64,000 nucleotides of DNA. Origin: Fistulifera solaris. Lineage: Eukaryota > Bacillariophyta > Bacillariophyceae > Naviculales > Stauroneidaceae. The notes below the pieces were generated by a model, which worked only from the letters and a program-made list of their open reading frames with translations, did no database searches and had not been told where the DNA came from. Positions 43,637 through 54,391 of this stretch are shown here, piece by piece (the stretch's first letter is position 1; every line of letters starts with the position of its first letter). Position numbers and translations under genes: made by a program. The stretch spans positions 1,240,001-1,304,000 of the forward strand of contig AP026128.1 of NCBI GenBank assembly GCA_030295235.1. The letters are read 5' to 3'.

Positions 43637-45430
43637 ATGGCTCTGTTACTAGAGACAGCGCTAGGGGATATTGTGATCGATTTGGATTACAAAGGCTCTC
43701 CGGCGTTGACTCGCAATGTCCTGCAATTGGCCAAAGCCAACGCGTATAAAAGCAATCTTATTTACAAAGTTTTACCGCAGCGATTTTGTATGACGGGATG
43801 TCCCGTTGGAGATGGTAGCGGAGGAACAAGCATTCAAGGTTTGTTAAAAGGCACAAAGACTGCGGTGTCCACGGATACGAGTCGCCTCTTATCCCCCTCT
43901 GGAAATGCAAGAGAAGGGTCGCGTGGCAGTGCAAGGTCAGAGCATGGGCTCTCAATTTCTCATCACTATAGATCAAGGAAAAGATCATGCATTAGATGGA
44001 ATAGAGGGAGACTTCTATTCAATAGGAATCGTGACCGAAGACGACAATCATGTACTTGACAAGATCAACGCTGCTTATTTAGATCCGAACAATCGTCCCT
44101 TCGCCGATATACGCATATTAAGCGCGCTGGTTGTTTACGATCCGTTTGAAAATGAGCACTCCGCAGAACTGATTGAATATATCAAAAATGCCCATCTGCT
44201 TCTCCCGAACGTCCTCCACAAGAAACGGTAGAAAAAAGGATATCCGTAGATGAGATTGATATGGAGGACAATGAAGACGATAATAGTAGTGTGGATGAAC
44301 GAAAACAGAGAAGGCTTCAAGAAGAAGAACAACAACGCGAAGCGCAAAGTCGTGCTGTCGTTTTGGAAATGTTGGGCGATTTGCCATCTGCCGACATGAA
44401 AGCACCCGAAAATGTCCTGTTCATTTGTAAACTGAATCCGGTGACAACGGATGAAGATTTGGAATTGATCTTTAGTCGTTTTGATCAAGCAGTCAAAGTT
44501 GAGATTATACGTGACCATGATACCGGGGATTCGCTACAATATGCTTTTGCGGAGTTTACAACGCCAGAGCAAGCTCAGGAAGCGTACTTCAAAATGAATC
44601 ATGCGTTGGTGGATGACCGGCGGATTCTAGTCGATTTTAGTCAATCTGTCGCAAAACTGTGGGATAAGTACCACCAAAAGATGAAGTTCAGTCGCAGAGC
44701 AGATACGTATCAATCGCACAGCAGGCAGTCGAGGGGACCGGACGAACGGCAACAATCAAGCAGGCATAGGCGAGGAGAGTATCGACACGGTCAAGGCCGA
44801 GGTTTTTCACAAGAACACGAGAAGAATGCACGTAATTTACAACGGCGAAGGAATGATCACAACCACTCGTATGATCAGCGACATGATCGTCACTTCAGCA
44901 AAGGTGCAAGTGAAGTTCGCAACAGAGATCGCGACAACGACGATGATAGCTTCGGAAGAGCACGACATTTTCGTGAAAAGATTGGATACACAAGAGCCGA
45001 GACGATCAATATGAGAACAGCAAAGACTCTAGTCACAAACGATATAGAGGTGATGATTCAAGAAGACATGACAAAGAGCTTTTAAGTAGTGAAGAGGATA
45101 GTGGACATAGAGGTCGAGATTACGGCCGTCGTCACAAACACGATCGAAAAGAGAGTGAAAGGAGAAGTCGCAAAAGAAGTCGAAAAGACGAGGAACGGCG
45201 GCATCGAAGTGAAAGCGAAAAACGAAGGCACAAAAGCGGTCGACATGATGAGGAACGAAGACGTTCAGAGCGAGAAGACGATAGATCAAAAGGTAAAAAA
45301 AAGAGAAAGGGATGGTAGAAAAGACCGAGAAGATAGGGATCGAAGGCTTGATGGAGATTTCAGACGAGACTCCTATGGGGAGGAGGAAAGACATCGTTCT
45401 TGTGATCGAAATGAGATACATCACAAATAA
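43637..45430 (+). CDS. PPIL4: PPIL4: cyclophilin-RRM nuclear isomerase with RS/RE tail
   Basis: Cyclophilin domain ([36 protein letters not shown]), an acidic linker, then one [43 protein letters not shown] and [20 protein letters not shown]. This is the exact order and near-exact wording of PPIL4. The tail is K/R/D/E/S-rich and typical of splicing factors. Four frame breaks occur, each in a homopolymer: C5 43893-43897 (one C too many; removal gives [17 protein letters not shown]), A5 44184-44188 (one A missing; gives [18 protein letters not shown]), A4 44976-44979 (one A missing; opens [20 protein letters not shown]), and A8 45295-45302 (one A too many). The tail may extend to 45557 if more breaks exist. 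The catalytic cleft is divergent, as in other PPIL4s. Role: spliceosome-associated. Confidence 0.9.
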
Positions 45431-45557
45431 GAATATAATCGGGACGAGTGGAGTAATAGAGACAAAAATATTGAGAGGAGCGCTTCATAGCAGAGATCGA
45501 GAGAACCTGATATTGAATTGGGGTAAGCAGTCACGAATTCAATCAGCCGGCATTTGA

Positions 45558-46581
45558 TTGTCAACATCATCTTCTGGTAACCCCAACAAAGAATAATGAA
45601 TACTGTTCGACGCCGTTGACGACAAGCTGGCTTTCTCTAGTGCAAAAAGCTTGGCGGACATCGATGCGATGGATGAAGTGTTGTTACACCCTTCTCTTCG
45701 ACTTCCGAGCTTGTCGATTTGCGGGCTTTGCAGTCAACGAACGGCTTTGGCTGCCTCAGCAGATTAGCTAGGGTGCGATTGCTAAATCACATGGTGGTTG
45801 ACAACTTCAAGCGCGAAAGTTCAAGTCCTGTAGCTGCTTGGTGATTAGAGATTCTTTGCTATCGCTAATTCGCTATCACTGGAACGATCGACGTCGTTGA
45901 ATGATGGTGGAGAACGGAGAACAGGAGCATGCTTATTCGTTAGAGACACCCGCATGTTACCGTCATGGAATTTGAATTATAACAAACAAAGGATGCAACT
46001 GGCTCGATACATGATCGAGTCCGTCTTACCTCGTAACAAAAGTGACATCCGATTCCGGCGCCTATTCAAGATTTGCAACGGATCAATCTCTTTTGGAAGA
46101 AACAGGCTGTCACTTGAACCCTTTCTTGCGATACTAACGACGTCTTCTATATCGAAAGTGTATTTGTCGTGAATCTGGGCACTTAGAACTTTCTTACTCC
46201 ATAGACTACTTTTGCACTTCGGTGCCGAAAAGAGATAAGTTAGCAGGTACTGTACGAGTATGAGGTAGCTCAAACCCACTGCGACTCGGTAGTGTAGTAT
46301 AGATTGTCAAGAAGATATTTTTGTATCCCTTCTTCACGTACACAGAAGATCTGGGTGAGTGGTATTTTGACGCTCCCAGAAAATCTGGGCGCAACATAAA
46401 AGGCTTCAAAGCGCTGCTACGCCGCTCGCATTCCCCATTTACTTGTACATCGAACAATAACTATTAGACAGCAAACCTTCGATCTGGGTTGCCCTTTCCA
46501 GCAATACTTGCCATCATAATAAGTTAAAAGCAAGACAAATACCCGCACGACAATATCAGGTAGCGAGGGTTCACAAGTATT
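45558..46581. other. intergenic; relic of the 34-bp palindrome unit and a possible short ORF
   Basis: A reverse-oriented single copy of the 14.4-kb array unit lies at 46347-46392 (CAGATCTGGGTGAGTGGTATTTT then CCCAGAAAATCTGGG). At about 45595-45770, ATGAATACTGTTCGAC followed by a clean 52-codon frame (VDDKLAFSSAKSLADIDAMD; LCSQRTALAASAD) could be a small gene with one indel after the ATG, but nothing else supports it. 45758-45838 loosely resembles tRNA-Ser (see rejected). Confidence 0.4.
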
Positions 46582-49276
46582 ATGACGAGCGCAGTAATTC
46601 TCCAGCTCTCCCTACGGATCAAGCTGTGCTCGAGTATCTGCAACGGAAGGGGCTGGGGACAGCCGCTTTAGAGTTATCAAATCTGTTGAAGAAGGAAAAA
46701 CCTAAAGATACACGCGCGGAACTGGAGGAAGAAGATTATATATTTCGAAATCAGCGAACGCTGTTGGCAAAAGTGAGTGTTACCGTAAGAGCTCGGACTT
46801 ATTTTGTGATTCTTTTCAATACTACAAGTGCATTGGCTAATGTTTTCAAAACGATGTAGTCCACAGGAGGAAGTTATGGAAGCGATCGTGATTCCGCGTG
46901 GCCGCTTGTACAGTGGGGACTTCCAGAAAAGGATGTCGACGGCGGCATAGGCGCAGAGGAAGCCCGGACGTATCTGCGAAGCTTTACGGAACTACAATTG
47001 TGGGTACTGAGCCTGCCGGATCATGATGCAGCCGGGGTTATCACTCAAGCGAATCCGCTGGAACGAGCACGCGCATTGCTGCAAGGAGGTGATAAAGAGC
47101 AGTCACCACCTTCGGTAGCTTCTCTCATGGAAGGATTGGTCAAAAGAAAGAGCCCAAAGGTGGAGTTGCCGATTCGTCTTCTCATATGACGACTTACAAT
47201 TTACCCCCATCAGCGAAAGCAGAGTTACTTTCTGTTACTTTTGCTCTGTTGGTTCACACGTATTGCGAATTACTGGAAGTTGGCATGGAACAAACAGCTC
47301 ATGGTTTGCGCGACGCCTTTCAGCCCATCTATTTGCCCCATTATGAGGCCGAGTTCCGTGATTTAAACAATTGTACTACGACAGAAGACGCAATGCGACT
47401 CAATGCGCACAATAGCCAGCATATGGAAGCTGTTAACACTTTGAAAGCGATATCGGTGCAGGTATCTTCGTATCAGTTGCAACGAGAACAAGCGCAGATG
47501 GCGCTGCAACAGCAGTCATCGAATGATCCGAATACTGCAGCCAAGTTACAGCTTCTGATCCAAGAAATCGACAAGAAAATTTCTATTTTACGTACTAAGT
47601 ACCAGGAGCTGAGTCAACGTGCGACGATGGCATTCGCGAAAATGCACGACTTGCCTTTTCTGCGTCGAGCACGTGCTGTGCGCTGGAGATTAGCGCTTAG
47701 TGCGCAGACATATGGACTTTTGGTTTCCTTTTTGAAACCCTTTCTTCCGATGAGCACTTTACTGCAGACGAAATGTGAAATTCATGTGGAACGACGAGAT
47801 CCGTTACCGTTCACCCCTGGTATAGTGTTTGCAGGCTTCGAAAAGGAGAGCGATGATACCGATAAACCATCTTTCTTGCATAGCCTGGATATCGCTTGGG
47901 CCGCCCCATCTCGAGCGACCGGCGCTTCAAACGAAAAGCTACCTTTCCCGAAATACGACTTGGACAAGCAATATCCAAACGAGGAAGAAGCTGCTCGCCA
48001 AAAGCAGCTGGTCGAATACAATCGTTCTTTGCTCAGTAACGGCTTTCGTAGATTAGAAGCTTTAGAACGCAAGCGCAACTACGAGAAAATGGAGGGGGAT
48101 GCTGTCGAAGCTGTGTCGCACATGCATAAGCCTATCTGTGATCCGCTCAAACCCTCTGTATTAATGACAACCCTTTCCAGTTCCGTTGGCGCGAAAGTCG
48201 TAAGTTTCTCTGCGTCATCAGCAACACGAGATATTGCGTCGATTTGGGACGAACCAGGACTTGGGGTGTGTTGCATGAAGCAAGGGAACAACTGGCTTGC
48301 TGCTGGCTGCGATGATTCCGCCGTTCGTATCTTCGATCTCTCTAAAAGAAATCTGACGACGGAACCGGTTTCCGTACTGCTGGGACACAAGAACGGGTTC
48401 CCTGTCTTTGATGTTGATTGGAATGGGAACGCGTTGCTAAGTGCGGGTGGTGATGGTTCTATTCGCTTATGGGATCCCTCCTTGACGGGTCCTTATGGAG
48501 CTACAGACACTTCTACTTCTTCTAAAGCAGCAAAGTTGGTCCCTGGTGTACGCACTGAAACCGCTTCATTCCCTAATGGCGCCGCTTTGGCAGTTTACCG
48601 CGGCCATCTTTCCCCTGTATGGAGTGTTGCGTGGAGCCCTGCCGGATACTACTTCGCTTCGGCTGGTGCTGACGCTACGGCTCGAATTTGGGTGACCGAT
48701 CGGCCGACTCCTGTGCGCTTGCTGGTGGGGCACACCTCGTCAAACGTCAACTGCGTAACATGGCATCCAAATGGAAATTACGTTCTTACCGCGGGAGATG
48801 ACGGCACATGCCGATTATGGGATGTACATTCAGGTCGGACGGTCCGATTGTTGACGGGCGCGAAGACGAGTGTGAAGCAGTGCTTGATAAGTCCAAATGG
48901 GAGATATGCTTTCGCAGCCGACTATTCCGGAGCTTTGACGCAGTGGGACCTCGCGCAAGGGCAGGTGATTCGATCATGGACTCAAGGTAGCACTAGCAGT
49001 GGTTCCAATAATAGCACTAGTAGAGCCGTCCAAGCCATGGCGATTGATGCATCCTGCCGGTCCTTGGCCGTCGCAGGTGATGACTTTACGGTGCGATTGT
49101 GGGATTTGTCGAATGAAAAGTCGTCGGAGCCAGCTTTGTCGATACCATGCCAGCGATCGATGATAATGGATCTTCAATACACGAGCAGAAATCTGTTGCT
49201 TGCCGCTGGCAAAGTTGTAACGCCAGTTCCTGTATCCAGCAGCTTCTACAAAAAGAAAAAGGAAATGCTTCAGTGA
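46582..49276 (+). CDS. TAF5: TFIID subunit TAF5 (LisH/NTD2 and WD40)
   Basis: Exon 1 is 46582-46772 and exon 2 is 46860-49276, with an 87-nt intron (GTGAGT...GTAG). The start ATG at 46582 is out of frame with the body; one missing A near 46598 gives MTSAVNSPALPTDQAVLEYL. A second break near 47170 (missing base after TTGCC) joins ELP to DSSSHMTTYNLPPSAK. Domains: LisH-like (VLEYLQRKGLGTAALELSNL), NTD2 (YLRSFTELQLWVLSLPD; VTFALLVHTYCELLEVGMEQ), a long helix, then six or more WD repeats (LVGHTSSNVNCVTWHPNGNY; DDGTCRLWDVHSGRTVRLLT). The phrase GHxxxVNCVxxHPNxNY is diagnostic for TAF5. It is a core scaffold of TFIID and, in some species, SAGA. Confidence 0.9.
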
Positions 49277-49375
49277 AGCAGCTTTTGTCTTAATGTTACA
49301 GTTCTATTCGCCTCCCAATTATCCGTCTACTGTATGAAATTGTATGATCTATTGCGCCTGTTTTGAAATTATAAT

Positions 49376-50503
49376 CTAAGGAAATTCCACGGAGGTTTCA
49401 GTTCCAACGTGCTCCTGAATTGCAATTTGTAGAAGCTTTTGGACTGTTTCTCTACCGGGCGGAACTGCAATCTTGGCAATTGTTTTGGCGTTTTGACAGA
49501 ATGTAGCGACGCCGACAACTTGGTGACCGCGTCTCACAATGAACTGAATAGGGGTATCCGCGGCTGCCTTTTCGACGGAATACAAAGCTTCAAGAGCTTG
49601 AGTTTGTTCTCGAATATACGGTTCCATTTCTTCCTCATTCAATATGACGGCCACTGTTGTTTCTGCAACGTCGGGGATCAAGTAAGACCAACCATCTTTG
49701 AGTGTTCCGCCACTCCATAGTTTGGCGTCTGGAATATGTGGCACAACATTTTGTTGCAGCACCAAGAACCTCCCGTACCCAAAGTATTCTAAATGTGTCA
49801 TGGCCGTATTGGAATGAACAAAAGAGCTGCGATGCGTTGTACCAGTTCTTTCTGTGGCGTGCCCGTAACTGGCTACAATCCGCTTCAACACCAGACTCAT
49901 AAAGTCCCCATGACCGACGCAAGCAATCAGCGCATTCGCCGTCTTTTCCTTGTCATGATCCATCAGAGCCAATTGCTCATCTAAATAATTACAAAACCAC
50001 ATGTAAAATCGAGTCGCGCGTCCTTCTGAGCTTTCCCTTGTTTCTGGACCCTTCTCATTGCAATACCATCCTCGATTCATATCAGGAAATCCTGTAAAAT
50101 CAACGTTATCATGCTGCAAATATTCCTTTATCTCCGACGGTTTCATTCCTTCCATCGGTTGATCCTTGAGATGACATCCTTCCGATTCAAAATACAATCC
50201 GTGTACTAAGACAGGACACGTCGGATGATTTTTCAAAATGGGTCGAATTGTCGTCAAAGTTCGCTTCATCGGACTCGTCAGTATTTGCGTCGGCCGCAAA
50301 TATTCTCCTAGCAACTCCGCTTGTTGATGACCCAGATCACTGAGTCCGGGATCAGCGAGTCGATTAGAATCGACGTACGCTTGACGATTCGCCGATGCCG
50401 GCAATTGACGTGCTTCGCGATAAACTTGATTGTTGTACGATTCCGCATGTCGAATTAAGCGAATACTAAGACTCGGCCGATAAAATTCGTTTGTTAGTGT
50501 CAT
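49376..50503 (-). CDS. histidine-phosphatase (PGM-like) protein with a GNAT-like C-terminal segment
   Basis: One exon, 375 aa. It begins with the phosphatase motif LSIRLIRHAESYNNQVY, whose R-H-A is the phosphohistidine site. DPGLSDLGHQQAELLGEYL, ILTSPMKRTLTTIRPIL and the second His in ACVGHGDFMSLVLKRIV follow. This arrangement is typical of phosphoglycerate-mutase-like phosphatases acting on small or protein phosphates. The last 60 residues (FIVRRGHQVVGVATFCQNAK; IAKIAVPPGRETVQKLLQIA) read like the beta4-alpha3 acetyl-CoA segment of GNAT enzymes, not like phosphatase sequence. The segment is too short to be a whole acetyltransferase. Substrate unknown. Confidence 0.8.
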   Translation of the reverse strand: MTLTNEFYRPSLSIRLIRHAESYNNQVYREARQLPASANRQAYVDSNRLADPGLSDLGHQQAELLGEYLRPTQILTSPMKRTLTTIRPILKNHPTCPVLVHGLYFESEGCHLKDQPMEGMKPSEIKEYLQHDNVDFTGFPDMNRGWYCNEKGPETRESSEGRATRFYMWFCNYLDEQLALMDHDKEKTANALIACVGHGDFMSLVLKRIVASYGHATERTGTTHRSSFVHSNTAMTHLEYFGYGRFLVLQQNVVPHIPDAKLWSGGTLKDGWSYLIPDVAETTVAVILNEEEMEPYIREQTQALEALYSVEKAAADTPIQFIVRRGHQVVGVATFCQNAKTIAKIAVPPGRETVQKLLQIAIQEHVGTETSVEFP

Positions 50504-51007
50504 GATTTAGTCTGTTTCCTTTTTTTCTTTGCTGTGATTTCTCGAATATTTCGCTTTACTTATTCTCTTTTCGATGCCTCGTTGCTCGTTGTTCTTTTGT
50601 GAGGTGCAACGAAAGGCATGGATGCGATGGACGCTTGCAGCGTCTCGCGTCATTCGCTCGAATGTGACGTGTTGCTCTTTTCGTTGCGTTGTCTCATCAA
50701 GAATGTACAATACGGTACTCACAACGTTCCAAAACGTTACTGAATTGTTATTCACCCAAAGGGTACTGGAAGGTTCGGGAAAAAGTGTACACTCACGTAG
50801 ACTCCCGTAGAAAAATGTACCAAGCAGAGGTGCGTTCCCGTGTCTCCCTGTGGCACAAACTGTTGAGTTGAGTCACTGGTTTTAGTCGTGTCAAGTACGG
50901 AGTATAGACTAAAACGACCATGAAAACGAAAGAGACAAGAAAGATTCGGCACGGATTTATAAGGTTGAAACATAAGATTGTTGACAAAACATGTAAATTG
51001 CCCGTCG
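50504..51007. other. intergenic, nothing recognised
   Basis: 504 nt between the start of the phosphatase-like gene and the end of VPS26, both on the minus strand. It must hold the phosphatase promoter. Overlapping frames on both strands have no coding features. Confidence 0.3.
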
Positions 51008-52497
51008 TTAACCCAAGTCTTTTCGCCATAGAATAATCTCTTGTTGCTTGAAATAGCGTCGGTCATCTTCATCCACCAACACCAAATTCAAAAAGTAGCG
51101 TACCGAAAAACGATTGTTGACCGCCGTGTAGGTTGGAGTAAGATCGGCTGGGATACCTTTCAAGCACAACTTGACCGGAATTACTTCTCCCTTGACCGGT
51201 GCACCATCCATGATTTCATACTTCACGACAGTCTGCGTTTCGGTGTATATATTTGCACCCGCATCCGTATTGTTGGTTTCTTGCGCCGCCATGGCTACTC
51301 CTTCTCCACTCGTTTCTCGTCGTAACACTGCTAGTTCCATGTGTTTGATTTTTGATCCGCACTAACAAAAGTGAATTTTCCCGGTAATGGTATCGGCCGT
51401 GTGATAGTGTCTCCGGTCGTATTCAAATTCAATGTGCAAGCACTCTTCTATGCCCACTTCCATTTTAATGGGTTCATCCTGAGGAGGCGCTTGACCCAGC
51501 AATTGGACCCACACGTCGTGTTCGGCCGTCAGAGGCGGCAAAAATTTGCGTTCGATAGCCACTCGAACAATGTACCGCACGGCCACATTTCGACCGCGGT
51601 AACTTTCGAGTTCCTTGTCCATATTACGAAAGGCAAAGGGTACTACTGTTTCAGGTTGATACAAGACACCAGGAGGGGCTAGTTCTTTGGAGAGACTCGT
51701 GAAATCGTAATGGGGACGTCCTTCATGAATCCCCATCGTCATGTCAATACGACCAATGAATTGCACTTTGATTCCCAAATGCTCAAACTTCTTTTGTGAC
51801 GAAGGCAGCCGTAGCACAATTTGACCGGTGATATCGTCGGTCGCATTGTATGCATAGACAATGTCTTTGTTGTACGGAGGCAAGGAGGAGACGGCGTTGC
51901 CTCCGTATGTCGTTTGACCATACATAGAACTGCTGGCTCCGTACTGCGCACTCATAGTTTGCGAGGAGGACATACCTCCATACTGTTGCGAAAGGGGCGG
52001 ATTCATTCCTCCATACGGCGAGGTTGTTGGTGGATAGGCTGGATTCGCGTACGGTGATGACTGCGGCGGATTCATTACAGGCTGTTCTGTTTGCTGTTGA
52101 GGCATCACCGGGGGAGCGTTGGCGTAGTTTCTACCATTGTTGTTTATTGTACTATTGTTGATCGTATTTTCCGGAGGAGGAAGATTGTTATTCACTTGCA
52201 ATTGATCCCCTACCGGATGTTTCACTCTCCAAAACGGATTTCGATGCAAACGCCAGGAGGGAGTATGATCTAATATGACTTGTTTCGGATCTAATCGAAT
52301 CTCTATTTTGACCGCTCCGCTGCCCGTCAAAGCTCCCAGTAACGAACCCTGTATAATATCAGTTGAAAGTATTAGGGGGACGGGGGAGAACAGAAAACAA
52401 TCGTAGAACGAGGAGGAGATGAGACAGTGCTGTTAGCGACTAAACTAGACATAAGCTACCGAACGCGATACCATTTTCTTTTACGTACCACATCCAT
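51008..52497 (-). CDS. VPS26: retromer subunit VPS26 with a Pro/Asn/Gln/Tyr-rich insertion
   Basis: A 9-nt exon 1 (ATGGATGTG, 52489-52497) is followed by a 140-nt intron (52349-52488; GTACGT...ATACAG). Exon 2 is 52348-51008 and opens GSLLGALTGSGAVKIEIRLD. Two homopolymer breaks occur: T4 (AAAA on plus, 51367-51370; one T missing) and A5 (51349-51353; one A too many). Correcting both gives GKIHFLLVRIKIKHMEL, the invariant VPS26 core. The arrestin-like fold is clear: FEHLGIKVQFIGRIDM, YRGRNVAVRYIVRVAIERKF, VKYEIMDGAPVKGEVIPVKL, FSVRYFLNLVLVDEDDRRYF and KQQEIILWRKDLG. Between the first strands and ITGQIVLRL lies an extra stretch of about 110 residues rich in N, P, Q, Y and G, unusual for the family. 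Retromer recycles cargo from endosomes. Confidence 0.92.
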
Positions 52498-52950
52498 TTT
52501 TACCTATTTATGTAATTTAATTATCAACAGAAGGACAAGTTGATAGAAAACACTAAAACACAAGCAATAAAGGGTCAATTGCAAAACACAATGGTGGCAA
52601 CAGCGAAAGATTTGCCTTCCTGGCGTCGCTACGGGACGGAACTATTGAGCAAAAATAACGTAGACGTCGCATCGCGCGTCAAGGATTATTCATGTCATGT
52701 CTCGTGTCTCATTCCAGTCGAGAGTTAAGATTTTCGAACTACGGAGTAATAGAGAACTCAGCCGTTTCAATCAAAGTTCAGTTAACGTCAGTCCTTTTTC
52801 TTGTATAACCCAGCTCAAATCGCTTAACTCGATTTGTCTAACAATCGTTTTGATTATTAAAAGGGAGATCTATATTCCTTAGCATAAAGCTATTTTCATT
52901 ACGGAGTACTATTATCCATCACTAAGCCAAAGCAGATCACTGTAGTCCTC
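52498..52950. other. intergenic, AT-rich
   Basis: 453 nt containing the VPS26 promoter and the 3' end of the next minus-strand gene. No gene, repeat or clear signal is seen. Confidence 0.3.
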
Positions 52951-53975
52951 TTATTTCTCACCCATTGCATTCGGCTTCTCCAAGGGATCGCCTTGCAAAA
53001 GTCGCTTCAAGTTACAGTTCGCATTGGGAACAGTATTCATTGCCGCCGTGGCTGGCTTGCACAGCACGATCGACTCCGGGCAATTCCCAGTCCACCACCC
53101 GGTCCGAAGGCATGGAGGGCTGCACGGAAGCAAAGAGCTGCGGTGTGGCATCCGGTCGCGGTCGTTTGCGATTCGACCGTGCCGCGTGCAATTCGGCCGC
53201 CGCCTTGGCCAAGTGCTCCATCATGGCACTATCTAATTCAATGTTTTGCGGTAACATGGAAGCCAGTTGTCGTGCGGCGGCTGTTTTCGGTGTCGCATTG
53301 ATCACGTCTTGCTGATTCTTTGGACGGGTATCGATTGAGCTGGAAGGAGAGAACATGAAGGAGTTGGGGGCGGAATCAAGCATTTGACTCATATCCGAAG
53401 TCGTGTCTTGATGTTCGAGCTCCTGTGTTACAGTTATGAGTTTTGCTGGTGCATCGGATTTAAGCTTTGACGAATCATCTTTGTGCAGTGCGGGCTTTTT
53501 CGGTACAGACTCTTGAATAGGACCAAAATCGAGTTGCTTCGGTAATGTCGTCGTTAATTCCTTCGCGGGTTTGGCGGACACAGACGCCGTACGAGCATCC
53601 GTAGTTTCCTTGGCTGTCAACGACGAAGTGTTCTGATAAGCTTTATCGAAACGCTTTCCTAGACCGACTAATCGAGCGTGCAGAAGTAACAAATACGTAG
53701 AAGCCATTTGCAAACGCCCCAGTTGTTGTGCTTCCGCAGCTGCTTGACACAAATTATCCGCTTCATCCAAAATGCTGTTGAAAGCATTTTGTTGAGTTAG
53801 CTTCGGTCGTTTGTGTTATAGTAGATTTGTCATTGTAGTTCTTGGGGCGTTTTATGCGAATGTAAGGACGTTTCGTGGGAGACGCTGTGGACGGCGACGA
53901 TGTAGTCGTCGTTGTGGTTGATTTCGGTGTTGTAACTTTGGCGGGTTGAAAGAATGGATTGTTCGCGGACGGCAT
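52951..53975 (-). CDS. protein of unknown function with a helical N-terminal domain
   Basis: The start MPSANNPFFQPAKVTTPKS (53975) leads through a T/S-rich basic linker. One A too many at 53787-53790 (TTTT on plus) splits the frame; corrected it reads STNAFNSILDEADNLCQAAAEAQQ. That helical block (AEAQQLGRLQMASTYLLLLH ARLVGLGKRF) looks like an MIT/TPR-type bundle. A long disordered part follows, with RSNRKRPRPDATPQLF. A second shift near 53012 (removing one T) continues QCELNLKRLLQGDPLEKPNA to the stop at 52951; without it the protein ends at 53012. About 340 aa. Function unknown. Confidence 0.5.
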
Positions 53976-54391
53976 CTTTTATTAGCAACGCAAAGAGTTA
54001 TTAGAATAAGATAAAATAAGAAGTACCTGGGTAGCGCTTTTCTTTGAAAGCTTTTGCTGATCATGACGAAAAATGCGCGTCAATGTAAATACACGCAACG
54101 TCGCACCGCAAAAAATAATGTGTTCAGCGCTGTCGGATCCAAAGTCTTCGTCTCGTATACTAAGGTTAGAGATAAAAGGGGTCTATTGGACAAAGTGTAG
54201 ACGACTTTTTTCTAGACTGGACTTCAGTCATGAATCATGAATAATCATCGTAAAGCACGTTTGTCTATAGGTCTCTAGGTCTATGTTCGCTAGTGTTCTA
54301 CCGTTCTACCATTTTATGAAGCTTATTTTTACTTTACTATAGCTAGACTAACAGAACAAAAGGTCAATATCCATGAAGCATCACGCTTTCA
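53976..54391. other. intergenic with a GACTG-N5-CAGTC palindrome
   Basis: 416 nt without a gene. GACTGGACTTCAGTC at 54215-54229 is the reverse-oriented relative of 25152-25166. Confidence 0.45.

Noticed and set aside
43637-45430. PPIL4 as a pseudogene
   Set aside because: All four breaks are in homopolymers and the sequence on both sides keeps family-level conservation, which decay would not give.
45758-45838. tRNA-Ser(GCU)-like sequence: TTGCTAA loop, 6/7 acceptor pairs, TTCAAGT loop
   Set aside because: The T stem does not pair, the D arm lacks G18-G19, and the anticodon stem has a mismatch; at best a decayed tRNA.
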